NCBI RefSeq assembly: GCF_001421705.1
Contig: NZ_LMKO01000001.1
Location: 238,170 to 302,169 of the forward strand
DNA from: Xylophilus sp. Leaf220
Lineage (GTDB): Bacteria > Pseudomonadota > Gammaproteobacteria > Burkholderiales > Burkholderiaceae_C
Length of the DNA stretch: 64,000 bases
Direction: 5' to 3'
The notes under the pieces were generated by a model that saw nothing but the letters and a program-made list of their open reading frames with translations, ran no database searches and had not been told where the DNA came from. Below, one piece after another: positions 26,055 to 35,258 of the stretch. Made by a program: the position numbers and the translations under genes. Every line of letters begins with the position of its first letter. Position 1 is the stretch's first letter.

Positions 26055-26139
26055 GCCCGAGTGGTGAAATTGGTAGACGCAGGGGACTCAAAATCCCCCG
26101 CCGCAAGGCGTGCCGGTTCGATTCCGGCCTCGGGCACCA
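26055..26139 (+). tRNA. tRNA-Leu (anticodon CAA)
   Basis: Acceptor GCCCGAG pairs with CTCGGGC, the anticodon stem GGGGA/TCCCC closes the loop CTCAAAA (anticodon CAA), and a long variable arm (CCGCCGCAAGGCG region) marks a class II tRNA. The T arm is GCCGG-TTCGATT-CCGGC. CCA is encoded at 26137-26139. Confidence 0.97.
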
Positions 26140-26378
26140 TCACTTTGCAGCTATCGAAACGGTAGCTTGTTTCGCATCTGAAGCGCTGATCGACCAGCGT
26201 TGCATGGACCGTCGCCGTCCTTCAGACTGCCTCGCACCGGTCGATAAATCACCCAGTAGCTCCAGCCCGCTCCGACGATGGGCGCCCCGTCTTACACCAG
26301 CATATGGCTAGGTAAAAGCATATTCCGTGGGCAATGGGCGGGTGCTACATTGCAGTGCAACATTTACGGGTGTCCCCA

Positions 26379-27815
26379 ATGCTCTACCAGTTCTACGAAG
26401 CGCAGCGTTCCTTGATGGAACCGTTCGCGGACTTTGCGCTCGCAGCGTCCAAGATGTACAGCAACCCCCTGACGCCGATCGGGCAATCGCCGTTCGCGCA
26501 GCGGATTTCGGCAGGCTACGATCTGCTGCACCGGCTGGGCAAGGACTACGAGAAACCGACGTTCGATATCAAGACGGTGCCGGTCGACGGCGTGGACGTG
26601 GTCATCCACGAGGACATTCGCCTGGACCTCCCCTTTTGTGAATTGCGCCGCTTCAAGCGCTTCACCGACGACCCTGCGGTGCTCACCAAGCTGAAGGAGC
26701 AGCCGGTGGTGCTGATCGTGGCGCCGCTGTCGGGCCACTACGCCACCCTGCTGCGCGACACCGTCAAGACGATGCTGCAGGACCACAAGGTCTACATCAC
26801 CGACTGGAAGAACGCCCGCCTGGTACCGCTGGCCGACGGCGAGTTCCATCTGGACGACTACGTCAACTACGTGCAGGAATTCATCCGCCACCTGCAGGCC
26901 TCCTATGGAAACTGCCACGTGGTCAGCGTCTGCCAGCCGACGGTGCCGGTGCTGGCCGCCGTGTCGCTGATGGCAGCGCGTGGCGAGAAGACGCCGCTGT
27001 CGATGACCATGATGGGCGGTCCGATCGACGCACGCAAATCGCCGACCTCGGTCAACAACCTGGCGATGAACAAGAGCTACGAGTGGTTCGAGAACAATGT
27101 GATCTACCGGGTGCCTGAAGGATTTCCGGGCGCGGGCCGGCGTGTCTACCCTGGATTCCTGCAGCACACGGGGTTCGTGGCGATGAACCCCGACCGGCAT
27201 GCGAAGAGCCACTTCGACTACTTCAAGGATCTGATGAAGGGGGACGACGCCAGCGCCGAAGCCCACCGCAAGTTCTACGACGAGTACAACGCGGTGCTCG
27301 ACATGGACGCCGATTACTACCTCGAGACGATCCGCACCGTGTTCCAGGATTTTCTTCTGGTCAACAACGCGTGGAACGTGAAAAGTGTCGACGGCACGGT
27401 CGAGCTGGTGCAGCCTTCGGCCATCTCCACCACCGCATTGCTCACCGTCGAAGGCGAACTGGACGACATCTCGGGCTCGGGCCAGACCGCCGCGGCCAAC
27501 GACCTGTGCAGCGGCGTGCCTGAGAAGCACAAGCAGCACTACGAGGTGAAGGGTGCCGGCCACTACGGGATCTTCAGCGGCAGGCGCTGGCGCGACTTGG
27601 TGTACCCCAAGGTCCGCGCGTTCATCGCGAGCTACGACGAACAGACCAAGGCGGCCGCGAAGACCACGGCGGCGGTCGCAGCCCTGCCGGCGGCCCAGCG
27701 CGCGGTGGCAGCAGTGCGCCGTTCACCTTCCCGCAAGACGGCGGTGACCACCGTGGCCGTCGCACCCGCTGCCAAAAATCCCGCGGCCAAACGCACCCGC
27801 TCCAAACCTGCGTGA
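26379..27815 (+). CDS. phaZ: Intracellular poly(3-hydroxybutyrate) depolymerase with basic C-terminal tail
   Basis: The 478-residue protein starts MLYQFYEAQRSLMEPFADFA, the typical opening of Ralstonia-type intracellular PhaZ. It degrades stored polyhydroxybutyrate. The nucleophile is a cysteine in SVCQPTVPVLA rather than a lipase serine, as in that family, with the histidine in GAGHYGIFSG. After residue 420 comes a 58-residue tail rich in Ala, Lys and Arg, like histone H1 or the PhaM phasin tail, which might hold granules to the nucleoid. A longer start at 26334 is less likely. It overlaps rnfB at GTGA. Confidence 0.92.
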   Translation: MLYQFYEAQRSLMEPFADFALAASKMYSNPLTPIGQSPFAQRISAGYDLLHRLGKDYEKPTFDIKTVPVDGVDVVIHEDIRLDLPFCELRRFKRFTDDPAVLTKLKEQPVVLIVAPLSGHYATLLRDTVKTMLQDHKVYITDWKNARLVPLADGEFHLDDYVNYVQEFIRHLQASYGNCHVVSVCQPTVPVLAAVSLMAARGEKTPLSMTMMGGPIDARKSPTSVNNLAMNKSYEWFENNVIYRVPEGFPGAGRRVYPGFLQHTGFVAMNPDRHAKSHFDYFKDLMKGDDASAEAHRKFYDEYNAVLDMDADYYLETIRTVFQDFLLVNNAWNVKSVDGTVELVQPSAISTTALLTVEGELDDISGSGQTAAANDLCSGVPEKHKQHYEVKGAGHYGIFSGRRWRDLVYPKVRAFIASYDEQTKAAAKTTAAVAALPAAQRAVAAVRRSPSRKTAVTTVAVAPAAKNPAAKRTRSKPA

Positions 27816-28534
27816 GCGGACGGGAGGTGGACCCAGCGGACGCCACGGTAGTGTCGGCCATGGTGGACCGCATCGACAGCGTGCTGCCCCAGACGCAATG
27901 CACACGCTGCGGATACCCGGACTGTCGCGGCTATGCCCAGGCGATCGCCGACGGCGCGGCCGGCATCGACCGGTGCCCGCCCGGCGGCACCGAGGGCATC
28001 GCGCGCCTGGCGGCCGTCACCGGCTTGCCCGTCACCGCGCTGGACCCGGCCTATGGACAAGAAGGGCCGCGGCAGCTGGCAGTGATCGACGAGTCGTGGT
28101 GCATCGGCTGCACCCTGTGTCTGGATGCCTGTCCGACCGACGCGATCCTGGGCCGCAACAAGCGCATGCACACTGTCGTGCCGGCCCATTGCACCGGGTG
28201 CGAGTTGTGCGTACCGGCCTGCCCCGTCGATTGCATCGCCATGGTTCCGGTGACCGGCACTGCGGTTGGCTGGGATGCCTGGTCGTCGGCGCAAGCCGCG
28301 GTGGCGCTGGAGCGCTACCGGCAGCATAAGCAAAGAAGCACGAGCAAAGGGCGTGATAACGATACGGCCGGAAGAACGCCGCCCGCCGGAAAGGAACGCA
28401 CCGACCAGGCCGGCCCTGCTGCGGCTGTCGCCTCGGATGGTATGGCGGCGGCAAAACAACCTGCCCTCCCCATCGATCCCAAGCGCGCCATGATCGAAGC
28501 GGCCATGCGCAGGGCTCGCGCACTGCGCGGCTGA
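27812..28534 (+). CDS. rnfB: Stand-alone RnfB-type iron-sulfur protein
   Basis: This 240-residue protein has an N-terminal cluster site (CTRCGYPDCRGYAQAI...RCPPGG) and two ferredoxin motifs (CIGCTLCLDACPTDAI and CTGCELCVPACPVDCI). These match the iron-sulfur parts of RnfB, a subunit of the membrane Rnf electron-transfer complex. The membrane anchor of true RnfB is absent, and no other rnf gene is nearby, so it is probably a soluble ferredoxin-like carrier. A basic tail follows. The GTG at 27812 overlaps the phaZ stop; a GTG at 27827 or the ATG at 27860 are other possible starts. Confidence 0.88.
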   Translation: MSGREVDPADATVVSAMVDRIDSVLPQTQCTRCGYPDCRGYAQAIADGAAGIDRCPPGGTEGIARLAAVTGLPVTALDPAYGQEGPRQLAVIDESWCIGCTLCLDACPTDAILGRNKRMHTVVPAHCTGCELCVPACPVDCIAMVPVTGTAVGWDAWSSAQAAVALERYRQHKQRSTSKGRDNDTAGRTPPAGKERTDQAGPAAAVASDGMAAAKQPALPIDPKRAMIEAAMRRARALRG

Positions 28535-28566
28535 GGAACCGGGGCTGGGTCCCGAGCGGCGCTGAT

Positions 28567-29568
28567 CTACGCGAGCGATCGCTCCAGCCGGCGCGCCTCT
28601 GCCAGCACCTCTCTTGCGCCGCACGTCTTCAGCCGGTGGTCGCTCCATACCTGTCGCCAGCGCCGTGCGCCGGGAAGGCCGTGCCGCAGGCCCAGCATGT
28701 GGCGAGCGACCGAGTGCCACGGCGTGCCGTGCTCCGCCGCTTCCCGCTCCATGTACTCCACCATCGCATCCTCTATCGACTCGCGTGTCTCGGCGAAGCT
28801 CGCAGCGCCGTAGAAGGCCGCGTCCCATTCCGTGAGCGTCCAGGGGTTGTGGTAGGCCTCGCGCCCCACCATCACGCCGTCCAGCACCGTCAACTGTTCC
28901 GCGATCTGTGCTGCCGTGGTGATTCCCCCGTTGACGGCGACCGTCAGCTGCGGGAAGTCCTGCTTCAACCGGCGCACCACCGCATACCGGAGCGGGGGAA
29001 TGTCGCGGTTCTCCTTCGGGCTGAGGCCTTCGAGCCACGCGTTGCGCGCATGCACGACGAACACGTTGCATCCCGCCTCCGCGACGGTCCCCACGAAATC
29101 CCGCACGAAGTCGTAGCTTTCCACCCTGCCGATGCCGATCCGGTGCTTCACCGTCACCGGGACATCCACCACGTCCACCATGGCCTTGACGCCGTCGGCC
29201 ACCAGCCGCGGCTCGTTCATCAGGCAGGCACCGAAGGCTCCACGCTGCACCCGCTCCGACGGGCAGCCGCAGTTCAGGTTGATCTCGTCGTAGCCCCAGT
29301 CCTCGCCGAGCCGTGCGGCCTTGGCCAGATCGGCCGGCTCGCTGCCACCCAGTTGCAGTGCGAGCGGATGCTCCTGCGGGTCGTAGCGCAGGTGGCGCGG
29401 CACATCGCCGTGCAGCAGCGCACCGGTGGTCACCATCTCGGTGTAGAGCAATGCACGGCGACTCAGCAGACGGTGGAAATAGCGGCAGTGGCGGTCGGTC
29501 CAGTCCATCATCGGGGCCACGGACACGACCTTGCCGGCGGTATTCAACAGGGGATAGGCGGGCTTCAT
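28567..29568 (-). CDS. dusA: tRNA-dihydrouridine synthase A
   Basis: The FMN enzyme reduces uridine to dihydrouridine at positions 20 and 20a of tRNA. The 333-residue length, SVAPMMDWTDRHCRYFHR (about 16-33) and the catalytic cysteine in LNCGCPSERV (Cys100 or Cys102) identify DusA rather than DusB or DusC. GGITT and GREAYHNPW near the C-terminal half are FMN-phosphate and barrel motifs. The start at 29568 gives the usual N-terminus; longer frames upstream have no support. Confidence 0.95.
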   Translation of the reverse strand: MKPAYPLLNTAGKVVSVAPMMDWTDRHCRYFHRLLSRRALLYTEMVTTGALLHGDVPRHLRYDPQEHPLALQLGGSEPADLAKAARLGEDWGYDEINLNCGCPSERVQRGAFGACLMNEPRLVADGVKAMVDVVDVPVTVKHRIGIGRVESYDFVRDFVGTVAEAGCNVFVVHARNAWLEGLSPKENRDIPPLRYAVVRRLKQDFPQLTVAVNGGITTAAQIAEQLTVLDGVMVGREAYHNPWTLTEWDAAFYGAASFAETRESIEDAMVEYMEREAAEHGTPWHSVARHMLGLRHGLPGARRWRQVWSDHRLKTCGAREVLAEARRLERSLA

Positions 29569-29797
29569 CTCGAAAACGGAGAACTGCGGGAAAGCGGTCG
29601 ATTGTCCGGCAAAGGTCCGCCTTGGAGCTTCGGCCGGGTGGAACGTCCTTTCGGCCAAACCGCGCAATCGGCAGATTCGCGAGCGGGCTTCGTAACAAAA
29701 GCCATCGACGCTCGCATTAATATGCTGCGCATTCCCGGCCGCAGGTGCTCGCTGCCCATGCGGCGCCCTGGCCCCCATCGATTCCGAGGAGACTTCC

Positions 29798-31699
29798 ATG
29801 CGTCGACCCCATCATTTTTCCAGCGGTCGCGCAAGAGTTCCTCAGCAAGAGGCCTCTGCCGGATCCATTGCGTGCCGTATCCCCCGTCTGGCGCTCGTGG
29901 CACCGGTGGCACTGCTGCTCGCGGCATGCGGCTCCACGCCCCTGCCGCCGTGGCAGCCGCCCCGGGATCTGTCCACGTCCCGCCCGGTTCCGGCGGTGGT
30001 ACGGCCTGCGGCGCCTGCGGTGGTGGACATGGCACCGGCGCCTTCCGCAGCCGTCGTCACGCCGGTCGCGCCCACGCCCTCGATGGCCGCGCCACCCGCG
30101 GATGCCCCAGTCGCCGTCGTGCCGCTGCAAGGCAGCGCCGACGCATTGCCCTACTCGGAGGCCGTCGCCGCACGTTTTCCCGACCCCGCCGTCCGCTACG
30201 GCACGCCCGGGCTGCAGCCCGACAGGCGCAGTTTCACCACCAATGCCGAGCTGGCCGCCTGGATGCAGAACCTGTCGGCCACCGCATCGCGGGCCGGTGC
30301 GATCCGCGCCGGGCTGCTGCCGATCGGCCGGTCGCAGCGCGGCGAGTCGATCGATGCGCTGGTCATCACGCGTTCGGCCAACACGGAGCCGTCGACGCTG
30401 CTCGCCGACGGTCGCCCGACCGTGCTGCTGGTGGGCCAGCAGCATGGCGACGAGCCCGCGGGCAGCGAGGCACTGATGGTCATCGCGCGTGAAGCCTCCC
30501 AGGGCCTGCTGGAGCCGCTGCTGGGCCGGATCAACGTGATCGTGCTGCCGCGCGCCAACCCCGACGGCGCAGAGGCCGGCACCCGCGTCACCGCCAACGG
30601 CATCGACATGAACCGCGACCACCTGGTGCTCCGCACGCCCGAGGCGCAGGCGCTGGCACGGCTGGTGCGCGACTACCGCCCGATGGTCGTGGTCGATGCG
30701 CACGAGTACACCGTGGTCGGCCGCTTCCTGCAGAAGTTCGGCGCGGTGCAGCGCTTCGACGGCCTGCTGCAGTACGCGACCGTGGCCAATCTGCCCGAGT
30801 TCGTGACCAAGGCGTCGGAGGAATGGTTCCGCCGTCCGCTGGTCACCGCGCTCAACCGGCAGGGCCTGAGCAACGAGTGGTACTACACCACTTCCACCGA
30901 CCCCGAGGACAAGCGCGTCTCGATGGGCGGCACCCAGCCCGACACCGGCCGCAACGTCAACGGCCTGAAGAACACGGTGAGCCTGTTGCTGGAGACGCGC
31001 GGCGTGGGCATCGGCCGGCTGCAGATCCAGCGCCGGGTACACACCCATGTCACCGCGATGGCGAGCGTGCTGCAGAGCACTGCGGCACGTGCCGACGACC
31101 TGAAGCAACTGCGCTCTTTCGTCGACCGTGACGTCAGCGCACTCAGTTGCCGGGACGACGCGGTGGTCGAAGCCGCGCCGACGCCCGGCCGCCACAACCT
31201 GGTGATGCTCGATCCGGACACCGGTGCGGACCGCACGGTCGACGTGGAGTGGAACAACTCGCTGGTGCTGCGCACCGTCAAGACGCGCAAGCGGCCCTGC
31301 GGTTACTGGCTGTCCGCCTCGGCGGCCGACGCGGTCGACAAGCTCAGGCTGCTCGGCATCCAGGTGTTCAAGGTCTCGGAGCAGAGCTCCCTGCTGATGG
31401 ACACCTACCGCGAAACCGCACGCCAATCGGCCGTCCGCCAGGACGTGCGCGGCGCCATCGCCGACGGCGGGGCCGGCGAGGTCGTGCGGGTCGACGTGGC
31501 CTTGGCCCGCACCCTGGTCGACGTTCCACCGGGCAGCTACTACGTGCCGCTGAGCCAGCCGCTGGCGCCGCTGGCGATGGCGGCGTTGGAGCCGGACACG
31601 CAGAACAGCTTCTTCGCCAACCGGGTCATCGAATCGCTCGCCGCGACCGCGCGGGTCGTCAGTCCACCGGGCCTGCGGCTCGAAGAGATTCAGCCGTAG
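29798..31699 (+). CDS. M14-family zinc carboxypeptidase lipoprotein
   Basis: This 633-residue protein has a long basic N-terminus, a hydrophobic segment and the lipobox LLLAAC, so it is probably an outer- or inner-membrane lipoprotein (Cys near residue 46). A Pro/Ala-rich linker follows to about residue 110. The M14 zinc site is visible as QQHGDEPAG (His and Glu) with a later His in VVDAHEYT, and DMNRDH matches the substrate-binding Asn-Arg pair. It probably trims peptides or peptidoglycan in the periplasm. The real start may be a later codon, because the signal region begins only near residue 27. Confidence 0.82.
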   Translation: MRRPHHFSSGRARVPQQEASAGSIACRIPRLALVAPVALLLAACGSTPLPPWQPPRDLSTSRPVPAVVRPAAPAVVDMAPAPSAAVVTPVAPTPSMAAPPADAPVAVVPLQGSADALPYSEAVAARFPDPAVRYGTPGLQPDRRSFTTNAELAAWMQNLSATASRAGAIRAGLLPIGRSQRGESIDALVITRSANTEPSTLLADGRPTVLLVGQQHGDEPAGSEALMVIAREASQGLLEPLLGRINVIVLPRANPDGAEAGTRVTANGIDMNRDHLVLRTPEAQALARLVRDYRPMVVVDAHEYTVVGRFLQKFGAVQRFDGLLQYATVANLPEFVTKASEEWFRRPLVTALNRQGLSNEWYYTTSTDPEDKRVSMGGTQPDTGRNVNGLKNTVSLLLETRGVGIGRLQIQRRVHTHVTAMASVLQSTAARADDLKQLRSFVDRDVSALSCRDDAVVEAAPTPGRHNLVMLDPDTGADRTVDVEWNNSLVLRTVKTRKRPCGYWLSASAADAVDKLRLLGIQVFKVSEQSSLLMDTYRETARQSAVRQDVRGAIADGGAGEVVRVDVALARTLVDVPPGSYYVPLSQPLAPLAMAALEPDTQNSFFANRVIESLAATARVVSPPGLRLEEIQP

Positions 31700-31861
31700 T
31701 TCGGCCAGGGAGATGGGCACCGGCCGGCGTTCCGCGCAAACCCGACCGGGGTTCCCCCCCCGTTGCGGTGGGTTCGTCCTACAGGGACGGGAAACGCTTG
31801 CCGCTAGTCTCGGCTTTACCCGACCGCAACCGACAAGAGCCCACGAGGCAAGGAGCATCCC

Positions 31862-32266
31862 ATGAGAAAGTTCGTACTCGATCCCGACATGCTGACGATG
31901 GGCGGCGTGTTCTATCCCAAGGGCCACATGGTGGTGATGTTTCCCGAAGCCGCGGATGCGCAGTCGACGGGCGAGGCATTGCTGGAAGCGGGGTTCACCG
32001 CCGACGAGGTCTTCACCGTCGACCCGGCCACCACGCGCCGCGAGATCAGCCGCACCGACGACGGTGCCGACATTCCCTTGCCCTCCGTCGGCACCGAGGG
32101 CGCCACCGTCCGCGCATTCGACGAACTTGCATCGAAGGGCCACCACGGCCTGGTCATACGTGCGGAATCGGCCGAGGAGACGGAACGCGCCATGGAGGTC
32201 GTACGCAAGGTGCCTTTCTCCCTGGCGCAGAAGTACCGGACGCTGGTGATCGAAGACCTGAAATAA
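31862..32266 (+). CDS. Conserved-looking small protein of unknown function
   Basis: The 134-residue protein starts MRKFVLDPDMLTMGGVFYPK, preceded by an AAGGAG ribosome site ("gcaaggagcatccc"). It is soluble and mixed alpha/beta, with GLVIRAESAEETERAMEVV near the end resembling a ferredoxin-like fold or an RNA-binding layout. I do not recognise it. The clean ribosome site, codon use and isolation with a 162-base upstream gap point to a real gene with its own promoter. Confidence 0.65.
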   Translation: MRKFVLDPDMLTMGGVFYPKGHMVVMFPEAADAQSTGEALLEAGFTADEVFTVDPATTRREISRTDDGADIPLPSVGTEGATVRAFDELASKGHHGLVIRAESAEETERAMEVVRKVPFSLAQKYRTLVIEDLK

Positions 32267-32341
32267 CATCGATCCGGCATACGTCCAGACGCAGCCTGCG
32301 GGCGGACGAAGCCCCCTTCAGCAGGAGCGTTCAGCGCGGCG

Positions 32342-34048
32342 TCAGGCGTGCCGGGCCGGCGGTTTCGCCGCGTGGTCCAGCACGTGCTGCGTCATCGAGT
32401 GGGCCAGTTCCTGCTCGCCCAGGAAGACCTTGCCGACATGCTCCTGCTCTAGCAGCTGCGTCTCTTCCTCGTTGTGCATCCGCACAACCACTTCGATATC
32501 GGGATTCAGCGTACGGGCGGTCGAGATGATCTGGCGCACGTCCATCGAGTCGGGGGTGGCGATCACCAGCATATGGGCCCGTGCGATGTGCGCCTGGATC
32601 AGCACTGAAGGCTCCGCCGCATTGCCCGAGACGGCGGCGATGCCCTCTTCCCGCAGGCGTTCGACCACCGCGCGGTTCTCGTCGGCGACGACGTAAGGAA
32701 TCTCGTGGGCCGAGAGAGCCGCGGCGATGCGCCGGCCGACACGGCCATACCCCACCAGCACCACCTGCTGCGCCAGGTAGCGCGCGTGGGTGGTGGTGGG
32801 CAACTCGGCCAGCGGATCGTCCCGCTGTTCTAGCTTGCGCGCAAGTGCCGACCTGGCCAGCAGCCACTGCTGGATCGGCTGGATGCCCTTGAAGACCAGC
32901 GGATTGACCGCGATCGAGATCAGCGCACCGGCCAGCACCAGGCTCTGCCCCTCGGGCGGCATCAGGCCGAGCGAGGCGCCCAGCCCGACCAGGATGAACG
33001 AGAACTCGCCGATCTGCGCCAGACTGGCCGACACCGTCAGCGCGGTGTGCAGCGGGTAGCGGAACGCCAGCACCAGCCCGGCCGCGGCGATCGATTTGCC
33101 CACGATGATGATCGCGACTACCGCCAGCACCTGCAGCGGCCGGTCGACCAGCACCCGCGGATCGAACAGCATGCCGACCGACACGAAGAACAGCACCGCG
33201 AACGCGTCGCGCAACGGCAGCGATTCTTCCGCCGCCCGGTGGCTGAACTCGGATTCGCGCATCACCATGCCGGCGAAGAAGGCCCCGAGTGCGAACGACA
33301 CGCCGAACAGCGCGGCGGAGCCGAACGCGATGCTCACAGCCGCCGCCACCACGCACAGCGTGAACAGCTCGCGCGACCCGGTGCGGGTCACCTGCCACAG
33401 GATCCACGGGAATACGCGCCGGCCCACCACCAGCATCAGCGCCACGAAGATCGCCACCTGCAGCAGGGTCCAGCCCAGCGTCCTGAGCAGTTCCTCGGTG
33501 CCGGTCGCCTCGCCGGTCCCACCCAAAGCCCCCGCGAGCGGCGGCAGCAGCACCAGCACCAGCACCATCGCTAGATCCTCGACCACCAGCCAGCCCACTG
33601 CGATGCGGCCGGTGAACGAGTCGAGGATGCCCAGCGTCTCCAGCGCCCGCAACAGCACCACCGTGCTGGCGACCGAAAGCGTCAGACCGAAGACCAGCGC
33701 CGCGCCGAAGCTCCAGCCCCACCACGTGGCCAGGGCGATGCCCATCAGCGTCGCCACGACGATCTGTACGATCGCACCGGGCAGCGCGATGCGTCGCACC
33801 GTCAACAGGTCGTCCAGCGAGAAATGCAGGCCCACCCCGAACATCAGCAGCATCACGCCGATCTCGGCTAGTTGCGCGGCGATCTCCGCATCGGCGACGA
33901 ACCCCGGGGTGAACGGACCGATGATCACGCCCGCCAGCAGGTAGCCCACCAGCGCGGGCAGCCGCGCCTTGGTCGCGAGAAAGCCCAGGACGAGCGCGAG
34001 GCCCAGTCCGGCCGCGATGGTGTTGATGAGCGAGACGCTGTGGGGCAT
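32342..34048 (-). CDS. CPA2-family cation/proton antiporter with TrkA-N domain (YbaL/KefB-like)
   Basis: The 568-residue protein has about 12 membrane segments (residues 8-395) of the sodium/proton exchanger fold, then a cytosolic TrkA-N (Rossmann) domain from about 415 with VVLVGYGRVGRRIAAAL. It would move potassium or sodium against protons and sense a nucleotide such as NAD(H). YbaL-like and KefB-like proteins both have this plan; the KefC regulatory loop for glutathione is not evident, so YbaL is favoured. The start at 34048 removes an unsupported N-terminal extension. Confidence 0.9.
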   Translation of the reverse strand: MPHSVSLINTIAAGLGLALVLGFLATKARLPALVGYLLAGVIIGPFTPGFVADAEIAAQLAEIGVMLLMFGVGLHFSLDDLLTVRRIALPGAIVQIVVATLMGIALATWWGWSFGAALVFGLTLSVASTVVLLRALETLGILDSFTGRIAVGWLVVEDLAMVLVLVLLPPLAGALGGTGEATGTEELLRTLGWTLLQVAIFVALMLVVGRRVFPWILWQVTRTGSRELFTLCVVAAAVSIAFGSAALFGVSFALGAFFAGMVMRESEFSHRAAEESLPLRDAFAVLFFVSVGMLFDPRVLVDRPLQVLAVVAIIIVGKSIAAAGLVLAFRYPLHTALTVSASLAQIGEFSFILVGLGASLGLMPPEGQSLVLAGALISIAVNPLVFKGIQPIQQWLLARSALARKLEQRDDPLAELPTTTHARYLAQQVVLVGYGRVGRRIAAALSAHEIPYVVADENRAVVERLREEGIAAVSGNAAEPSVLIQAHIARAHMLVIATPDSMDVRQIISTARTLNPDIEVVVRMHNEEETQLLEQEHVGKVFLGEQELAHSMTQHVLDHAAKPPARHA

Positions 34049-34224
34049 CGGCGGGCGGACTCCGTGTCGGGGGGCGGGCGATGGGTGCGGGGCGGCATCG
34101 AATAGCGGCCCGGCGGCGTGTGGTCTCTTATAACCGCAACGCCCGGCGAACCCGGGTGAATAACCCGGAATTCCAGCCACCGACAGGTCGTTCGGAACCC
34201 GCCCGCTTCCGGTCGCGGCAGGCA

Positions 34225-34248
34225 TAAAAAAACCCGCCGAAGCGGGTT
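34225..34248 (-). terminator. Intrinsic terminator of phaB
   Basis: AACCCGC pairs with GCGGGTT around a four-base loop, next to a run of A that reads as U in the leftward transcript. It lies 22 bases after the phaB stop. Confidence 0.9.
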
Positions 34249-34270
34249 CCGTGGTGTGCGCTGCGCGACT

Positions 34271-35011
34271 TCAGTGCATGTGCAGGCCGCCGTTGACCGC
34301 GAACTCGGCGCCGGTGGTGTAGCCGCCCTCGTCGGACGCAAGCCACGCGATGATCGAGGCGATCTCGCCCGGCTCGCCCAGGCGCTTGACCGGGATGGTC
34401 GACACGATCTTGTCGAGCACGTCGGGGCGGATCGCCTTGACCATGTCGGTGCCGATGTAGCCCGGGCTCACCGTGTTGACCGTCACGCCCTTGGTCGCCA
34501 TTTCCTGCGCCAGCGCCATCGAGAAGCCGTGCATGCCCGCCTTGGCCGCCGAGTAGTTGGTCTGGCCGGCCTGGCCCTTCATGCCGTTGACCGAGCTGAT
34601 ATTGATGATGCGGCCGAAGCCCTTCTCGACCATGTCGCCCACGACCTGCTTGGTGACGTTGAACATGCTGTTGAGGTTGGTCTCGATCACCGCGTCCCAG
34701 TCGTCGCGGCTCATCTTGAGGAACATGCGGTCACGGGTGATGCCGGCGTTGTTGACCAGCACGTCGATGCTGCCGTGGTCCGCCTTGGCCTTGGAGAAGG
34801 CCTCGACGGTCGAATCCCAGTCGCCGACGTTGCCGACCGATGCGTAGAAGGTGAAGCCGAGCGCCTTCTGCTCGGCCAGCCACTTGTCGAAATCGCGCGT
34901 GGGGCCGCAGCCGGCGACGACGGTGTAGCCCTCCTGGTGCAGCCGCTGGCAGATCGCGGTTCCGATGCCGCCCATGCCACCCGTCACATATGCCACTCTG
35001 TTTTTGACCAT
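34271..35011 (-). CDS. phaB: Acetoacetyl-CoA reductase
   Basis: The 246-residue short-chain dehydrogenase reduces acetoacetyl-CoA to (R)-3-hydroxybutyryl-CoA with NADPH, the monomer step of polyhydroxybutyrate synthesis. The dinucleotide-binding TGGMGGIGTAI (10-20), VLVNNAGITRD and catalytic Tyr/Lys in TNYSAAKAG are intact. The length is the same as Ralstonia PhaB and closely related to FabG. It lies 1.5 kb from phaA-phaC on the same strand, separated by the chemotaxis gene, which supports PhaB over FabG. Confidence 0.93.
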   Translation of the reverse strand: MVKNRVAYVTGGMGGIGTAICQRLHQEGYTVVAGCGPTRDFDKWLAEQKALGFTFYASVGNVGDWDSTVEAFSKAKADHGSIDVLVNNAGITRDRMFLKMSRDDWDAVIETNLNSMFNVTKQVVGDMVEKGFGRIINISSVNGMKGQAGQTNYSAAKAGMHGFSMALAQEMATKGVTVNTVSPGYIGTDMVKAIRPDVLDKIVSTIPVKRLGEPGEIASIIAWLASDEGGYTTGAEFAVNGGLHMH

Positions 35012-35258
35012 GTCGTTTGCCTTCCTGAATGAACCCACGCCGGGGAAACCGTTCGCCATGCAAGCACTGTACCCAAGAACGCCACCCGCTCCGGGCCTAT
35101 CCGATCAGGGGAAACACCAAGCGCCGGCGACAGCGTATTGACATCTTTCATTTCTATACTGGTCGGCCCGCATACGGCCTGCGGATGCCCCCGCGGCCCG
35201 GCTGCTCGGTTGCCGTCCCACCGCCTTTTCCCTCCCCCTCCCCCAGAAAGCCAACACC

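Noticed and set aside
35138-35160. TTGACA followed by TATACT upstream of the chemotaxis gene
   Set aside because: The gap between the boxes is only 11 bases, too short for a sigma-70 promoter.
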